A stretch of DNA of 64,000 bases from Vombatus ursinus (GCF_900497805.2 NW_020948739.1:9624003-9688002); one strand, 5' to 3'. Positions 42,648-54,010 are shown, counted from the stretch's first letter. The notes: generated by a model not told the origin, from the sequence alone. Program-made: numbers and translations.

Positions 42648-42850
42648 AAACTAAGGCTTCTTAACCTTGTTTGTGTCACAGACTCCTCTTGCAGGCTGGT
42701 GAAGTCTATGGATCTGCCTCTTCTCAGAATAATGTTTTTAAATGCATAAGATAAAATAAATAGGATTTCAAAGGAAGCTGATTGTATTGAAATACAGTTA
42801 TCAAAATATTTTTTTAAAAACAAGTTCATGGACCCCAGGTTAAGACAGAA
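42648..42850 (+). mobile_element. hAT-type MITE, type C (copy 4)
   Basis: 'GGCTTCTTAACCTTGTTTGT', 'GGCTGGTGAAGTCTATGG', 'CTCAGAATAATGTTTTTAAA' and the right end 'GGACCCCAGGTTAAG'. Confidence 0.75.
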
Positions 42851-43555
42851 CTCTTGTCTTGAACTAATTTTCTAATGAAATCTTGAAGAATCTGTCAAGC
42901 AGTTGTGGAAAACCCTAAATCCTTCAGAGCTTTTGCAAAAGATACAAGCACTCTCCAATGGCACTTAAAACAGTCATCTTCAAGTAATCCTGCTTCAGCT
43001 CCACTTTTCAGTAGGGTTTGGAATTTCATTAAGCCTGCCATTGGATGAGTTTTCAGTTTTCAAGAGTCAGTAGGACTTGTGAAACCGATCTGATGAATTT
43101 GTCAAAGAAGGAGCAGTTTGCAGAACTTATATACCTTTCTCTTTTCTTACCTACCTTGGGCATCTTTCCCACCTTCAGAACTGCCACCTCTGCCTGGTAC
43201 CCAGTTACCTTTGGTTTCTCTCTTTCTTCCTCACTTGGGGGCTTCGACCAGTTTGTACCCATGTCCCCAAAGTCTTTTTAACTCCTGATTCACATTAAAC
43301 CTTACCTATCTGGTGTCCCCTCACCTCAAGGTATCTGCTAAACTAGTGATGTTAAAATGCTAATAAGCAGTAAAGTAAATAAAGCAGTAAAGTGAAGAAG
43401 AAATGTAGACAATGCCTTAACTCATGGGAATGACTTGAACTGTGGGAATTTGGTAGGCCAGTGGGGCAGATATTTGGGGACAGACTGACCTTCCTACATT
43501 ATTTAAATCATATTTTCAAAGTAGATGTCTATCCCTCTTATTGGGCTAACTCTGA
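42851..43555. other. Unassigned sequence
   Basis: Nothing recognised. Opposite-strand ORFs near 43050-43280 have no family features. Confidence 0.4.
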
Positions 43556-43755
43556 TAGTCATAAAATTACAGATTTAGAATTGGAAGAGATCTTTTAAGT
43601 CATCTAGTCCAATCCCCTCATTTTACAGGTGAGAAAACAGATCCAGAGAAGTTAAGTGATTTACTCAGTCACACAGGTAGTAGGTGACAGAGCCATAGAT
43701 TTAAACCCATACACTGTGACTCCAAGTTCAGCACCCTTTCTACTGTATCCCAGCA
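43555..43755 (-). mobile_element. MIR/CORE-SINE (antisense)
   Basis: 'AGTCATCTAGTCCAATCCCC', 'AAGTTAAGTGATTTACTCAG' and 'CTTTCTACTGTATCCC'. Confidence 0.8.
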
Positions 43756-43759
43756 AATC

Positions 43760-44720
43760 TGAGATTTTGAAGGGGTTTCAGAAGTCACCATCCTCTTCCA
43801 TAACCACCCTGACAAGTGGTAACCAGCTCCTGCGTGAAGGTCTTCAAGGTTCACTTTGTCCCTCAAAACATACTGACCAACCCATTCCATTTATAGAAAA
43901 CCCAGATTTGGGGGACATTCTTCCTAGTGTTGAGATATAATCTGTGTCCCTATAGTTTCCAGTCATTGTCCTACTTCTGCCTCCTAGGCCCAAGCAGCAT
44001 AAGTCAAATTTCTTAAGTTAAATAACCCTTCAGATATTTGAAAGAAGCAAATCACGTCCCCAAGTACTTTCTTGGTTAAAATCAGTTCCTCCTATGGTGT
44101 GATTGTAAATTCCCTCATCACATTGGTCACTCTCATCTGGATGCAATCCAGTTTGTCAATCAATATGCTTCCTAAAATTTGGCATCCAGGAATAGATAGA
44201 TGTGGTCTGACCAGGGAAGCAATCAGTGACATTATCACTACCTTCTTGGAAAGGCTATTTTTTCTGCTAATGTAATTGTCATCTTACGCTTGACTCATTG
44301 AATTTGTTGTCTATGAAAATTCCTAGTTCTTTTTTCCCCACATCTTCAAAGGTCTGTACTTGTGCAGTTTTTTTTTTTAAACTCAGATGCAGGACTAACA
44401 TTTATCTCATTTAGCATCATTTTGTTAGATATGGTCCACAGTTGGAAATTTTTTGGACCCCAATTTTGTCATCCAGGATTGTAATTATTTCTACCAGGCT
44501 CTTGGCATATGTACATTTGATTAACTAAGTGTACCATTTGTTTTCATCAAAGTCACTGGTGAAAATTTTGAGTAGACAAGGACCAATGATAGACTAATCT
44601 ATCCATCTAGGCACCTTCCTCTGGGCTTAATCAATGCTCTTCAGTTTCAGTTGTTCAACTAGTTCCAAATCCATTGAACTACTTTACCATCTAGTTCAAA
44701 TCCCTGCATCTTATCACGAG
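43760..44720 (+). mobile_element. CR1/L3 LINE 3' region
   Basis: 'CACTCTCATCTGGATGCAAT', 'CCAGTTTGTCAATCAATATG', 'AGATGTGGTCTGACCAGGGA' and 'AATTCCTAGTTCTTTTTTCC' follow the CR1/L3 tail. Long but non-coding here. Confidence 0.65.
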
Positions 44721-44729
44721 GATAAATCC

Positions 44730-45395
44730 TTGAGGGTCAGGACTGTTTTCATGTTTGTCTTTATGATTAACTTCTAACACGGTTCCTGGCACATAGTAAG
44801 TATTCACTAAATACTTCTTAAATTTAATGTACCCCTAATAAGATCACCACTTTTCTGAACTTTCCATTTCCCCAATACCTCCACTATCAAATATAAAATC
44901 CTTTGTGGTTTTTTTTTTAAACTTTTCATAACCCAGCCACTTCCTACCTTTCCAGTCTTCTTACAATTTACTCTTCTCCACATACTCCTTGATCCAGTGA
45001 TACTGGCCTCTTTTCTGTTCCTCAAACTTGAGCCTCCATCTCCAGATTCTGGGTGTTTTCACTGGCTGTCTCCCATGCCTGGAATGTTGTCCCTCCTCAT
45101 CTCCACCTCCTGGTTTCCCTGGCTTCCTTTAAGTCTCAGCTCAAGTCTCATCTTCTGCAACAAACTTTCCCTGGTCCTCTTTAACCTTAGGGCCTTCGCT
45201 TAGAGATTGTATCCAATCTATCTTGGCTATGTCTTGTTTGTGCATAGTTCTTTATATGTTGATTCCCCCATTAGACTGTGAGTTCTTTGAGAGGAGGGAC
45301 TATTTTTTGTTTTTGCCTTTCTTTGTATCTCTGGTACTTATCACACCGTTTGGCACATAGTAAATGCTTAATAAATGCTGATTGTTCACTTGATT
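44730..45395 (+). mobile_element. L2 LINE 3' ends (two pieces)
   Basis: 44735-44815 is a tail only (GTTCCTGGCACATAGTAAGT). 44880-45395 is a longer 3' end with 'TTTCATAACCCAGCCACTTC', 'CTGGCTTCCTTTAAGTCTCA', 'AGACTGTGAGTTCTTTGAGA' and 'TTTGGCACATAGTAAATGC'. Confidence 0.75.
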
Positions 45396-46530
45396 TCCCT
45401 ATTTTTGTCGAGGACATCATGACACTTGTAGTCATCCAAGCTTGTACCTGTGCCATCCTTGACCCTTCACTGTATTCATTCCACATATCCAATCAATTGA
45501 CAAGTGTTCTTGTTTCACTCTCTGCAGCATCTCTACCATCTTGTCCCCTTCTCCCCATCCACCCAGACAGCCGCCATTCAAATTCAGGTCCTCAGCATTT
45601 CTTGCTTGGACTATCATAATAGTCTCTTCATTGATCTCCCTGCCTCTAAGCTCTCCTTATGCCAATCTCACTTCCATACAACTACCAAAGTGATCTTTAG
45701 TAGGCACAGGTTTGATTGCTATCACTTCTACTTGATAAACTACAGTGACTCCCTATTACTTCTAGAATCAAATATAATATCCTCTGTCATTTCAAGACCT
45801 TCACCACCTGGCTTTAACCTGTTTTTCCTGCTTTGTTGCAAACAACTCTCCTTCCTGCATGATTTAGCCTGGCCAAACTGGCCTTCTTGCAGCTGTTCCT
45901 CAGGTAGATCACTCCATCTCCTGGTCTCCTTATCTTTGCATTGGCCATCCCCCATACCTAGAAGGCACTTTCCTTATCTTCACCTCTTAGAATCTCTTGT
46001 TATTGTTGTTCAGTTGTGTCAGACTCAAAGTGACCCCTGGTCCATGGGGTTTTCTTGGCAAAGATACTAGAATGGTTTGCTACTTCCTTCTCCAGTGTGT
46101 CCTCATTTTATGAGGAACTGAGGCAAATAGGGATTAAGTGACTTGCCCAGGGTCACACAGCTAATAAGTGTCTGAGGGCAGATTTGAACTCAGATTTTCC
46201 TGGCTCCTGCCTCCAAGCCCTGTGTTCTAACCACTGCATAACCTAGCTACCCTTTAAAATTCCCAGTTTTCTTCAAGGCTCAAATCAAGTGCCTCTTTCT
46301 TCCTTAAACCTTTTCTGGTCCCCCCCAGCTAAGAGTGTCTTTCCCCCAAATTATCTTGAATCTATTTTGTATGTGTCTCTATAAGCAAATGTTGTCTCCT
46401 CCTCCCCCTCCCCCCAGTTTGACTATAAGTTCCTCCAGGCCAAGGACCATTTGACCTTTTTTCTTTGTATCTTAGTTCTTAGAGCAGTGCCTTACACACA
46501 AAAGATGCATAGGTTGATTGACAGATTGAA
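45396..46530 (+). mobile_element. L2 LINE 3' region, split by a SINE
   Basis: The order is 'CTTGGACTATCATAATAGTC', 'CTACAGTGACTCCCTATTAC', 'CCACCTGGCTTTAACC' and, after the SINE, 'CTTCAAGGCTCAAATCAAGT' and 'GAGCAGTGCCTTACACAC'. It is a second, independent L2 copy abutting the one before it. Confidence 0.75.
46002..46253 (-). mobile_element. RTE-tailed SINE nested in L2
   Basis: The antisense order runs from 'GTTGTTCAGTTGTGTCAGAC' through 'CCATGGGGTTTTCTTGGC' and 'CCCAGGGTCACACAGCTAAT' to 'ACCACTGCATAACCTAGC'. Confidence 0.9.
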
Positions 46531-47534
46531 TTGAGAAACTGTATAATGCCTTGAATCTCTAGCATTGGAGAATGGAACTTTTGCCTGGGCTTTGATGTCT
46601 TTGAATTACTTTCTGGTTCGTTGTTTTTTTTTTTCTGAGGGACTTTAAGCCATCTCATAGAAACAAAACTGTAGCAGTGGTGAGTTATTGTAGTAAGCAG
46701 AGCTGTTCAAACACCCTTATTTGCCCCACTCCAGTCAACATTTCCTAGATGGTTTCCCCAATATTCTTTCTCTGCTCTGGGAAGTTTTAGCAAAAGAATC
46801 TATAACTCTCTGTCTGACTCTCTTCCCTGCCCTCCCCACCTGTCCCTTAGCTATGAACTCCCATTCAGAGTCAATACTCTGGTTAAACAATTCAGTTTTA
46901 AATCTATCTCTCTTTTCCCAAGATGCTTTTCCCCTCAATTGCTTCCTTCCAAATGCAATTCCATTAAGCACACTCATACTAGCAACTGGTAAACACTATC
47001 TATAAAGAGAAAGTAAACACTGAAAATGAGGAAAGGTAAACTGATTCTCCTATTGCACTGAGGAGGTTTCCAAAAGGGAGCCCAAAGGGAGAGAAGGAAT
47101 ACAGAACTGCTGCTTTGATGTCTGTAGTCCAGAAGATTATGTGGTATCTGTTCTGAGACAACTTGCCCCTGATCAATGAACATAGCCTTGCTCTTAGAGC
47201 CCTAAGCCTCCTTCCTCATGGTGGCTGCCTCTGCCTGCTCTTCTGCTTTCCCAACCCTTTGCATCTTCTTCCAGTTTCCTCTTCTCCAGCTCTCTGCATC
47301 TTCTATGCCCCTCTGAGTTGTGTTCCTTCTCAACTGTGGTTCCTGCTGGGACTTTATCCTCATATCAAATTGTTTCACTGTCTTTTAGAAACTACTTGAG
47401 AGGGCATGGCCCATCATTGCTCAGCTGGTAACAAAGCTCCGTTTTTAATCCAATCAGTGGATTAATTTGGACTTCATAAAGGGCTCACATTTTTATAGGC
47501 TGCATTTTTATGGTGAGCTATGCCCTATAAAAGG
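46531..47534. other. Unassigned sequence
   Basis: No gene or named repeat. The ORF near 46721 shows no family features. Confidence 0.4.
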
Positions 47535-47785
47535 GCAACTAGGTTGCACAGTGGTTAGGGTGCCTGGCCTGAAGTAAGGAAGACTAATCTTCCTGAGTTC
47601 AAATCTGGCCTTAGATACTTATTAGCTGTGTGACCCTGGGCAAGTCACTTAACCCTGTTTGCCTCAGTTTCCTCATCTGTAAAATGAGTTGGAGAAGGAA
47701 ATGGCTAAACCACTCCAGTATCTTTGCCAAGAAAACCCCAAATGGGGTCACAAAGAGTCAGACATGACTGAAAAGACTGAACAAC
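47535..47785 (+). mobile_element. RTE-tailed SINE with target duplication
   Basis: Full length from 'GGCAACTAGGTTGCACAGTG' to 'CATGACTGAAAAGACTGAAC'. The flanks CCCTATAAA (before) and TCCTATAAA (after) are a 9-bp duplication with one change. Confidence 0.9.
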
Positions 47786-47869
47786 ATGTCCTATAAACAT
47801 ATAACACCTCATTACTGACCACCTACTTTCTGTGATTAAGTCCTAGTCTTTCAGAGACATTACATGACA

Positions 47870-48000
47870 GTCAGTCAACAAACATTTATTAAGCACTTAC
47901 CATATGCCAGGCAATGAACTAAGTTCTGGGGTTGTAAAGAAAAAGTCAAGAGAGTCCTAGACCTCAAGGAGCCTATATTCTAATGAGGAAGACAAGATAG
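47870..48000 (+). mobile_element. 'TTTATTAAGCACTTACCATA' ancient repeat
   Basis: Continues 'TGCCAGGCAATGAACTAAGT' and 'CCTCAAGGAGCCTATATTCT'. Best copy of this family in the window. Confidence 0.6.
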
Positions 48001-48195
48001 TGTGGTATGGTGCAAAGAACATTCAATGCCTCTGGAGTCAGAAGACCTGGGTTTAAATACTACCTGTGTAACCTTGGAAGAATTACCTAACCAGCTTGGG
48101 CCTCAGGTTCTTTGTTTATAAAATGAGGGGATGGGGTTAGACTGGATGGCTTCTGAAGTCTCTCTTAGTATAAATCTATGATCCTATGATCCTCA
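48001..48195 (+). mobile_element. MIR-type SINE
   Basis: 'TCTGGAGTCAGAAGACCTGG', 'ACTACCTGTGTAACCTTGGA' and 'AGACTGGATGGCTTCTGAAG'. Confidence 0.7.
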
Positions 48196-48366
48196 ATGCG
48201 CAGAAGACGCATGTAGGCAAGGCTTGTGTCCTAGCCTGCAGATGTATGAATTTTGGAAGTGTAATAGATAGTAATCATAAGCCAGGATGAAATCTCTTAT
48301 TGAGGTCATCCATCCCTGTACCAGAGAGAATTATGGAAAGAAAAAACTGTTTCAAGTCTATTTAGA

Positions 48367-48525
48367 ATTTTCTTTTTTTTATTTTTTTGGCAATTGGGGT
48401 TAAGTGACTTGCCCAGGGTCACTCAACTAGTAAGTGTCAAGTGTTTGGTCTGAGGCTGGATTTGAACTCAGGTCCTCCTGATTTCAGGGCCAGTGCTCTA
48501 TCCACCACACCACCTAACTGCCCCT
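48367..48525 (-). mobile_element. Short tRNA-SINE (antisense) with target duplication
   Basis: The body runs from 'GGCAATTGGGGTTAAGTGAC' to 'CACACCACCTAACTGCCCC'. The flanks TCAAGTCTATTTA and TTGAGTCTATTTA match at 11 of 13 bases. Confidence 0.88.
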
Positions 48526-48589
48526 TGAGTCTATTTACAGGGAAAGACACTAGCAACTAGGAGAAGTGGGAAAGGTCTCCTTCTCAAAG

Positions 48590-48948
48590 GAGCATCTTTA
48601 AGCTAAGTGTTGAAGAAGCAAAGATTTCTTAAGATGTGGAAGTGAGGAAGAAGAACATTCCAGACATGGCCGGTAGCCATTTGCTTCTTGCAAAGGCAAA
48701 AGATGGGAGATGGCTGTGGAAGAGAGTAATATGTAAGAAGTCTTCAAAGGTAGGAAAGCGGACCAGATTATGAATAGCTTTAAATACCAAAGAAAAAGGT
48801 TTATATTTTATCCTAGACATAATAGGAAACCACTGGAGTATATTAAGTAGGAGGTGTGAAATGGTCATGGGAAAACCACTTTGGCAACTGTGTGGAGGAT
48901 GGATTGGAATGGGAGAGACTTGAGGCAAGGACCAGTTAGAAGGGTGCC
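48590..48948 (+). mobile_element. Ancient amniote-type repeat, fragment B (left part)
   Basis: 'GAACATTCCAGACATGGCCG', 'AATAGCTTTAAATACCAAAG', 'TTTATCCTAGACATAATAGG' and 'GGCAACTGTGTGGAGGATGG'. It is cut by the LTR and resumes at 49740 with 'TCATAATCCAGGCAGGCAGA'. Confidence 0.55.
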
Positions 48949-49739
48949 TGTGAGGGAAACTGAGGAAGATCTTCCCTAGCCCCTCGTGTAACCGCCTCAT
49001 GACCTGATATAAAGAATATAAAGTGGAGTTAACATGCATGGCTGGGGGTACTATGGAGACAGAACATTAAGTAACCAACAAACTATGTTACCTGGGAAAG
49101 CAATTCTTATCTCAAGGAACATTTTTCTTGAGAGAAGTGTGTGACTGTTCAAGGACCTGATCACTCCTTGGAGACTTACACAACAAACAGGTATTTGGGG
49201 ATCTGATCAAGCTCCCACCTTTGTTAGAATATGTGCGTATCCAGGACCTGAGCTCACCAAGGATATGTACACAAAACAAAATACTAAGATTGTTTTTCCC
49301 TGGATTACATAGATATAAAAGGGGCATCTGAAAAGGGGATTTTTGGAGTACTTTGATGTCAGAGATAGGGTCGCCGATTCTCTGTTGTTGTTCAAGGGAG
49401 GACCGCGTGCACGGCCCTTGTTGTTTAAGAGCAGGACTCTGCTCTTTTGGCCTCCTGATCAAACCTCTTGATCGTCTCCAGTCTCCCCAGTCTTGTAGGT
49501 ATTTGAGCTCGCCTGGTCAGTGAGTGTGTATCCTTTCTTTTCTTATTCCTCCTTTTCTTAATTTTGATTATTGCTTATTGCATTGAATATTATTCTTACC
49601 TTTATATGCTTGTGTTGTATAATCGTTATTAATCATTGTAAAATAAATGTGATGTTAAGTTTATTCTGAGTGCATGTCATATCTTGAGGTCCGAACCTAA
49701 AGTGAGAGTATTGCGTAGTCCATAATCCTTTTGATTACA
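48949..49739 (+). mobile_element. Solo LTR of an endogenous retrovirus (fossil)
   Basis: About 790 bp from TGTGAGGGAAACTGAGG to TTTTGATTACA, with a TATAAAAG-type box near 49314, a TTTAAGAGCAGG leader-like area, and a poly(A) signal AATAAA near 49643 followed by a GT/T-rich stretch. It interrupts the older repeat whose two halves lie on either side. The imperfect 5-bp flanks (GTGCC / GTATC) would suit an ERVL/class III element, with low confidence. No internal region. Confidence 0.65.
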
Positions 49740-49806
49740 GTATCATAATCCAGGCAGGCAGAGGTGATGAAGGGGAGGTGGAAGACCAGGCATAATGACC
49801 TCATGG
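49740..49806 (+). mobile_element. Ancient amniote-type repeat, fragment B (right part)
   Basis: Continuation after the LTR: 'ATAATCCAGGCAGGCAGAGG' and 'GATGAAGGGGAGG'. Confidence 0.5.
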
Positions 49807-49807
49807 G

Positions 49808-50162
49808 CAGAGGTGTCAGACATGAAGTCCAAAGGGCCACATGTGGCCCACAACTCTCCTGAGTGCAGCCTGACACAAATTAAAACATAATTGGGGGGCA
49901 GCTAGGTGACACAGTGGACAGAACACTGGCCCTGGAGTCAGGAGGACCTGAGTTCAAATCCAGCCTTAGACACTAACTGTGTGACCCTGGGCAAGCCACT
50001 TAACCCTAATTGCCTCAAAAAAATGTAATTGGGAAATATTTAACAAAGTAAATAAAAATACAATATGTCATGTGGCTTTCTGAGTCAATGCTGGGGTGGG
50101 GTGGATGGGATCCTTATATATGGTTTAATGACACCTGTTTCTATTTGAGTTTGACAACACTG
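49808..50162. mobile_element. hAT-type MITE, type B (copy 1), hosting a SINE
   Basis: The ends CAGAGGTGTCAGAC and GTTTGACAACACTG are inverted. The flanks CTCATGGG / CTGTAGGG agree at 6 of 8. The internal part matches the copy at 53613 (AATTGGGAAATATTTAACAA against AATTGGGATATAGTTAACAA). Confidence 0.75.
49894..50028 (+). mobile_element. Short tRNA-SINE nested in the hAT MITE
   Basis: 'GGCAGCTAGGTGACACAGTG', 'CCTGGAGTCAGGAGGACCTG' and an A-run tail. Flanked by TAATTGG on both sides. Confidence 0.9.
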
Positions 50163-50483
50163 CTGTAGGGAGCTTCCATTATACAAAGAGGGGGTTACTC
50201 CAGGATTGCCAGAGAGAAAGTGGTTTTGAGAGATACAGCATAAATGAGCAAAAAAACCTGATTATTCAGAAACAAGACCTAGACCAGGTGAATTAAAGAT
50301 GGGTGGCTAAGAAATGGTGACTTTCTGAAAGTCAGGTTAGTACCTTAGTTAATCATTGGGATTTTGCATATCAGCTAAGTTAGAGAGGGTCAAAGGAGTG
50401 TTTAAAAAAAAAGAAAAAGACTTTGCCCTTTCCATTATATAGACCTAAAGATAAAGAACATCAGTTAAGAAGACTCAGGATAG

Positions 50484-50717
50484 GTTGTTGTTGTTTCAGA
50501 CTTCATAATCCTATTTGGGGTTTTCTTGGCAGAAATACTGGAGTGGCTTGCTATTTCCTTCTCCAGCTCATTTTACAGGTGAGGGAGCCGAGGCAAACAA
50601 GGCTTAAAGTTACTTACCCAGTGTCTGGTGAGGGTCTGAGGACAAGTTTAAACTCTGGAAGATGACTTTCTGACTTGAAGCCCAGTGTGTTACACTGTGC
50701 CACCTGGCTGCCCCATC
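50484..50717 (-). mobile_element. RTE-tailed SINE (antisense)
   Basis: 'CTATTTGGGGTTTTCTTGGC', 'CTCCAGCTCATTTTACAGGT' and 'TGTGCCACCTGGCTGCCCC'. Confidence 0.87.
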
Positions 50718-50844
50718 AGTATAGGTAGGTATATGCTTATAAAAGTGTGAGGCCAAGTCAGTTAGCAGAGATAATCAACTTGGCCTTAGAGCAGATTGTC
50801 TCTCTACCTTTTCCATACATACTCATTTGCATGGACCTGCAGGA

Positions 50845-51045
50845 GAGGAAGAGAATAAGAATTTATATAGTACCTACTATGTAGTTCCTACTGTATAGTA
50901 TCTACCTACTATGTGCCAGAACACTGCTTAACAGCTAAATGCTTTTTACAAATATTATCTCATCTGATCCTCACAACAGTCCTGCCAGGTAGGTGCTATT
51001 ATTATCCCTATTTTAGGGATGAGGAAACTGAGACAAAAACATTAA
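50845..51045 (-). mobile_element. CORE-SINE (antisense), with a short internal duplication
   Basis: 'TTTATATAGTACCTACTATG' is followed by two more TACTRTRTAG-type echoes, then 'ATTATCTCATCTGATCCTCA' and 'GGATGAGGAAACTGAGAC'. Confidence 0.7.
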
Positions 51046-51287
51046 ATTCTGTTATGGATTTGTATTCTTCTTGGATTGGGAAAAACTATAATAAACTCAG
51101 TTGAAAACTTTTAAGTGAGAGAGAGTACAGTTCTATAACATGCCTCTTTTAACCAGCACTGCTCCTTTAAAAGCACTACTCTTTTAACCGAGAAACAAGG
51201 AACTTGTTTTCCATTTACAAGGTTATTGTTAATATAGCTCCTAATTGTTTTTGTATCCTAGATATTGATTTGATATATGTAGATCTA

Positions 51288-51535
51288 GGGTACCTAGGTG
51301 GTGAAGTGGATGGAGTACCAGGCCTGGAGTCAGGAAGAGTCATCTCCCTGAGTTCAAATCTAGCCTTAGCTGCCTACTAGCTGTGTGACCCTGGGCAAGT
51401 CACTTAATCCTGTCACCTCAGTTTCCTCATCTGTAAAATGAGCTGGAGGAGGAAATGGCAAACCACTCTTGTATCTCTGCCAAGAAAACCTCAAATGGGG
51501 TTCCATAGAATTGGACATGACTAAAAAATGACTGA
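51288..51535 (+). mobile_element. RTE-tailed SINE with target duplication
   Basis: The body runs from 'GGTACCTAGGTGGTGAAGTG' to 'GACTGAACAACGA'. ATATGTAGATCT before and GATACGTAGATCC after form an imperfect duplication. Confidence 0.9.
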
Positions 51536-51542
51536 ACAACGA

Positions 51543-51955
51543 TACGTAGATCCATTCTGTTTGTTATTTTCATGTATTATTTCTTCAGAAGGACATTTCT
51601 GATAGGTATTATTGTAATGTGGTAAGAGTTAGATAGTTTTTTTAAAAATGTTAATTAATGAATTAAAAATATATTTGCTTATCACTTTAATATCAATAGG
51701 TTAAGCTCATTGGGAGCCATAGTTCCCATCTAGCAGTTATAACATTTACAGGACTCTTAGCACTTCATGGTACTCTCCTGATTCTGACCTACCTTCCTCC
51801 TTCCAGACCTTTAACCTTCAATCATAGGAATTCAGTTCATATTTAAAGATCTTGATTCTATACTTTGGGCTTCCAAAACTTTTTATTCATTTTCCTTTAA
51901 TCTCAGTATTAACATGCTAAGATTTGAGCCACTATTTTTTTTAATCATCTTTCTA
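51543..51955. other. Unassigned sequence
   Basis: No gene. AT-rich near 51640-51680. Confidence 0.4.
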
Positions 51956-51957
51956 GT

Positions 51958-52050
51958 GGCTGCCCCCTACCACATGGAATAAAGACCCAAACTAGCATTT
52001 CATTATGCCTGGTATTTAGTAAGCACTTAATAAATGCCGATTGATTAATT
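51958..52050 (+). mobile_element. L2/MIR-type 3' tail
   Basis: 'TGCCTGGTATTTAGTAAGCA' and 'AATAAATGCCGATTG'. Confidence 0.6.
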
Positions 52051-52985
52051 CAGAGCCTTTCTTCTCTCCCTCTTTCTCATTTTTCCATAATCCTCCAGGC
52101 ACCTAGTGACCGGAAACTGTGCCTCACCCCAACTCATTGCCCAAATACTCCCACTGCGTGACCTATCTCATGTATCTCCTGGCTTCTATATATATTCTTT
52201 TCTCCTTTGACAAGTCAGGATAAGAGTGAGGTTCAAATTTTCCCTGCTCCCCCACTGCCCCTCTTTGTTGTTATATTCTTTTTTTTGTACATCCCACTTT
52301 CTCTCCTTTTCCCTTCTTCTAGTGCATTCCTTTTCACCACCCATTTGATTCATATTTTGAGATCCAAACATGACAGAATCATAACCAGGCCTTCTGTCTA
52401 ATTAGACTCACCCTTTAATCCTTGGTGACAATAATGTTCTGAGGGGTTACATGCATTATATCTCCTTATAAGAATGTAAATAATTTAATCATGTTTAGTC
52501 CCTTATGATTTCTCATCTTAGTTTACCATTTTATGCTTCTCTTGACTCCTGCATCAATTTGTTAGATTTTCTACTTAGTGCTGATCCTTTAATCAGGAAT
52601 GCAAGGAAATACATTGTTTTTCTAAAGGTCCATTTTTTTCCTATAGGATTTTATTCAGTTTGAGATTTCAAATCAGGTAAAATGAATGAGCTCTATACCA
52701 ATTCTCTTAGTTTTTTTTTTAAATAATACTTAAAGCTTTATGAGCTTTTTAAAATTTATTTCATATCCTTCTCATGATGTCTCATGTGATAAGTAAAGTG
52801 TTTATGTTTACAGATGAGGATGTGGAGAAAGAGAAGATCTATATGACTACCATATTTTGTTTCTTACCTCATGGTACATTGAACTTTCTATTTGGACAAT
52901 GTTTTCTCTAATCAGATGGCATTTTTATATGTGGAAAGTTCTTTGCAACTATTTTTAGTACTTCTTCCTAACAATCAGTTGTATT
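52051..52985. other. Unassigned sequence
   Basis: Nothing named. A CORE-SINE scrap near 52720-52830 (AGCTTTATGAGCTTTTTAAA, CAGATGAGGATGTGGAG) is possible. Confidence 0.4.
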
Positions 52986-52989
52986 ATTT

Positions 52990-53255
52990 AATATTTATGG
53001 GGAGGTACCTAGTGGCCCAGGGGTAGAGCATTGGGTTTGGTGTAAGTAGATCTGAGTTCAAATCTGGCTTCAGATACTTACTGGCTTCATGACCCTGGTC
53101 AAGTCACTTAACCTCAGTTTCCTCAACTGTAAAATGGGGATAATAACAGCACCTACCTCCCAGGGCTGTTGTGAAGATAAATTGAGATAATATTTGTGAA
53201 TGCTTAGCATGTTGCCTACCACATAGTCAGCATGTAATAAACGTTTATTCCCTTC
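52990..53255 (+). mobile_element. MAR-type CORE-SINE, full length
   Basis: 'CTGAGTTCAAATCTGGCTTC', 'CTCAGTTTCCTCAACTGTAA', 'CCAGGGCTGTTGTGAAGATA' and 'ATGTAATAAACGTTTATTCC'. Confidence 0.85.
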
Positions 53256-53324
53256 TCCCCACCCTTACGTGGAACTTCGCTTGTACAAAGTGTTACACTA
53301 CCATTATACTACAAATCAGCAGCA

Positions 53325-53575
53325 TGAATCAGGAGCTATCAATCAGTACAACCATTATGGAAAACAATTTGGAATTATGCAAATAAAGTAACTAAAATGT
53401 CAATATCCTTTGATCTAGAGATTCCTCTACTAGGCATATAATCCAGGAAGGTCATTGATAAAAAAAAAGAGAGAGAGAGAAGCCTTCACATACATCAAAA
53501 AATTTCTAGCAGCACTTTTTGTGTTAGCAAAGAATTGGAAACAAAGTAGATGCTCATCGATTCCCTCTTGGACTA
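53325..53575 (+). mobile_element. L1 3' UTR fragment (sense)
   Basis: 'AACAATTTGGAATTATGC', 'CAATATCCTTTGATCTAGAG', 'TAGCAGCACTTTTTGTGTTA' and 'AAGAATTGGAAACAAAGTAG', as in the better copy at 59833. Confidence 0.75.
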
Positions 53576-53612
53576 TATAGCCTCACCTTTGATTCTCCCC
53601 GGTCCACTACAT

Positions 53613-53795
53613 CAGAGATGTCAAACACTCCTGAGTGGGCCCAAACCAAATTAAAATGTAATTGGGATATAGTTAACAAAATAAACAAGGGAACACAAGT
53701 AATATTATGTGGTTTTCTAAGTCAATATGTGACCTATAGGGATGCTTATATATAGTTTAGAGGTCCTATTTCTATTTGAGTTTGACACTACTCAA
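53613..53795. mobile_element. hAT-type MITE, type B (copy 2)
   Basis: The ends CAGAGATGTCAAAC and GTTTGACACTACTC are inverted. The interior shares AATTAAAATGTAATTGGGAT and TTTCTATTTGAGTTTGACAC with copy 1. No clear duplication. Confidence 0.7.
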
Positions 53796-53809
53796 CCCCA
53801 TTATCATAG

Positions 53810-54010
53810 AATAATATTATTATAGCTTGAGAACTAGAAAGGATTATAAAAATAATGGAGTCCAACCCTCCTCATTTTACACATTAAGAAATAGAAGCCT
53901 AGATAGGTTAAGTGACTTGCCCAGTTACATAGCTACTAAGTGTCCAAAGGCAAGATTTGAACCCTGAACTTCCTGATTCCAACACTATACCCATTATGCA
54001 GCTCTGCCTC
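53810..54010 (-). mobile_element. MIR/CORE-SINE (antisense)
   Basis: 'CTAGAAAGGATTATAAAAAT', 'GGTTAAGTGACTTGCCCAGT' and 'CCATTATGCAGCTCTGCC'. Confidence 0.75.
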
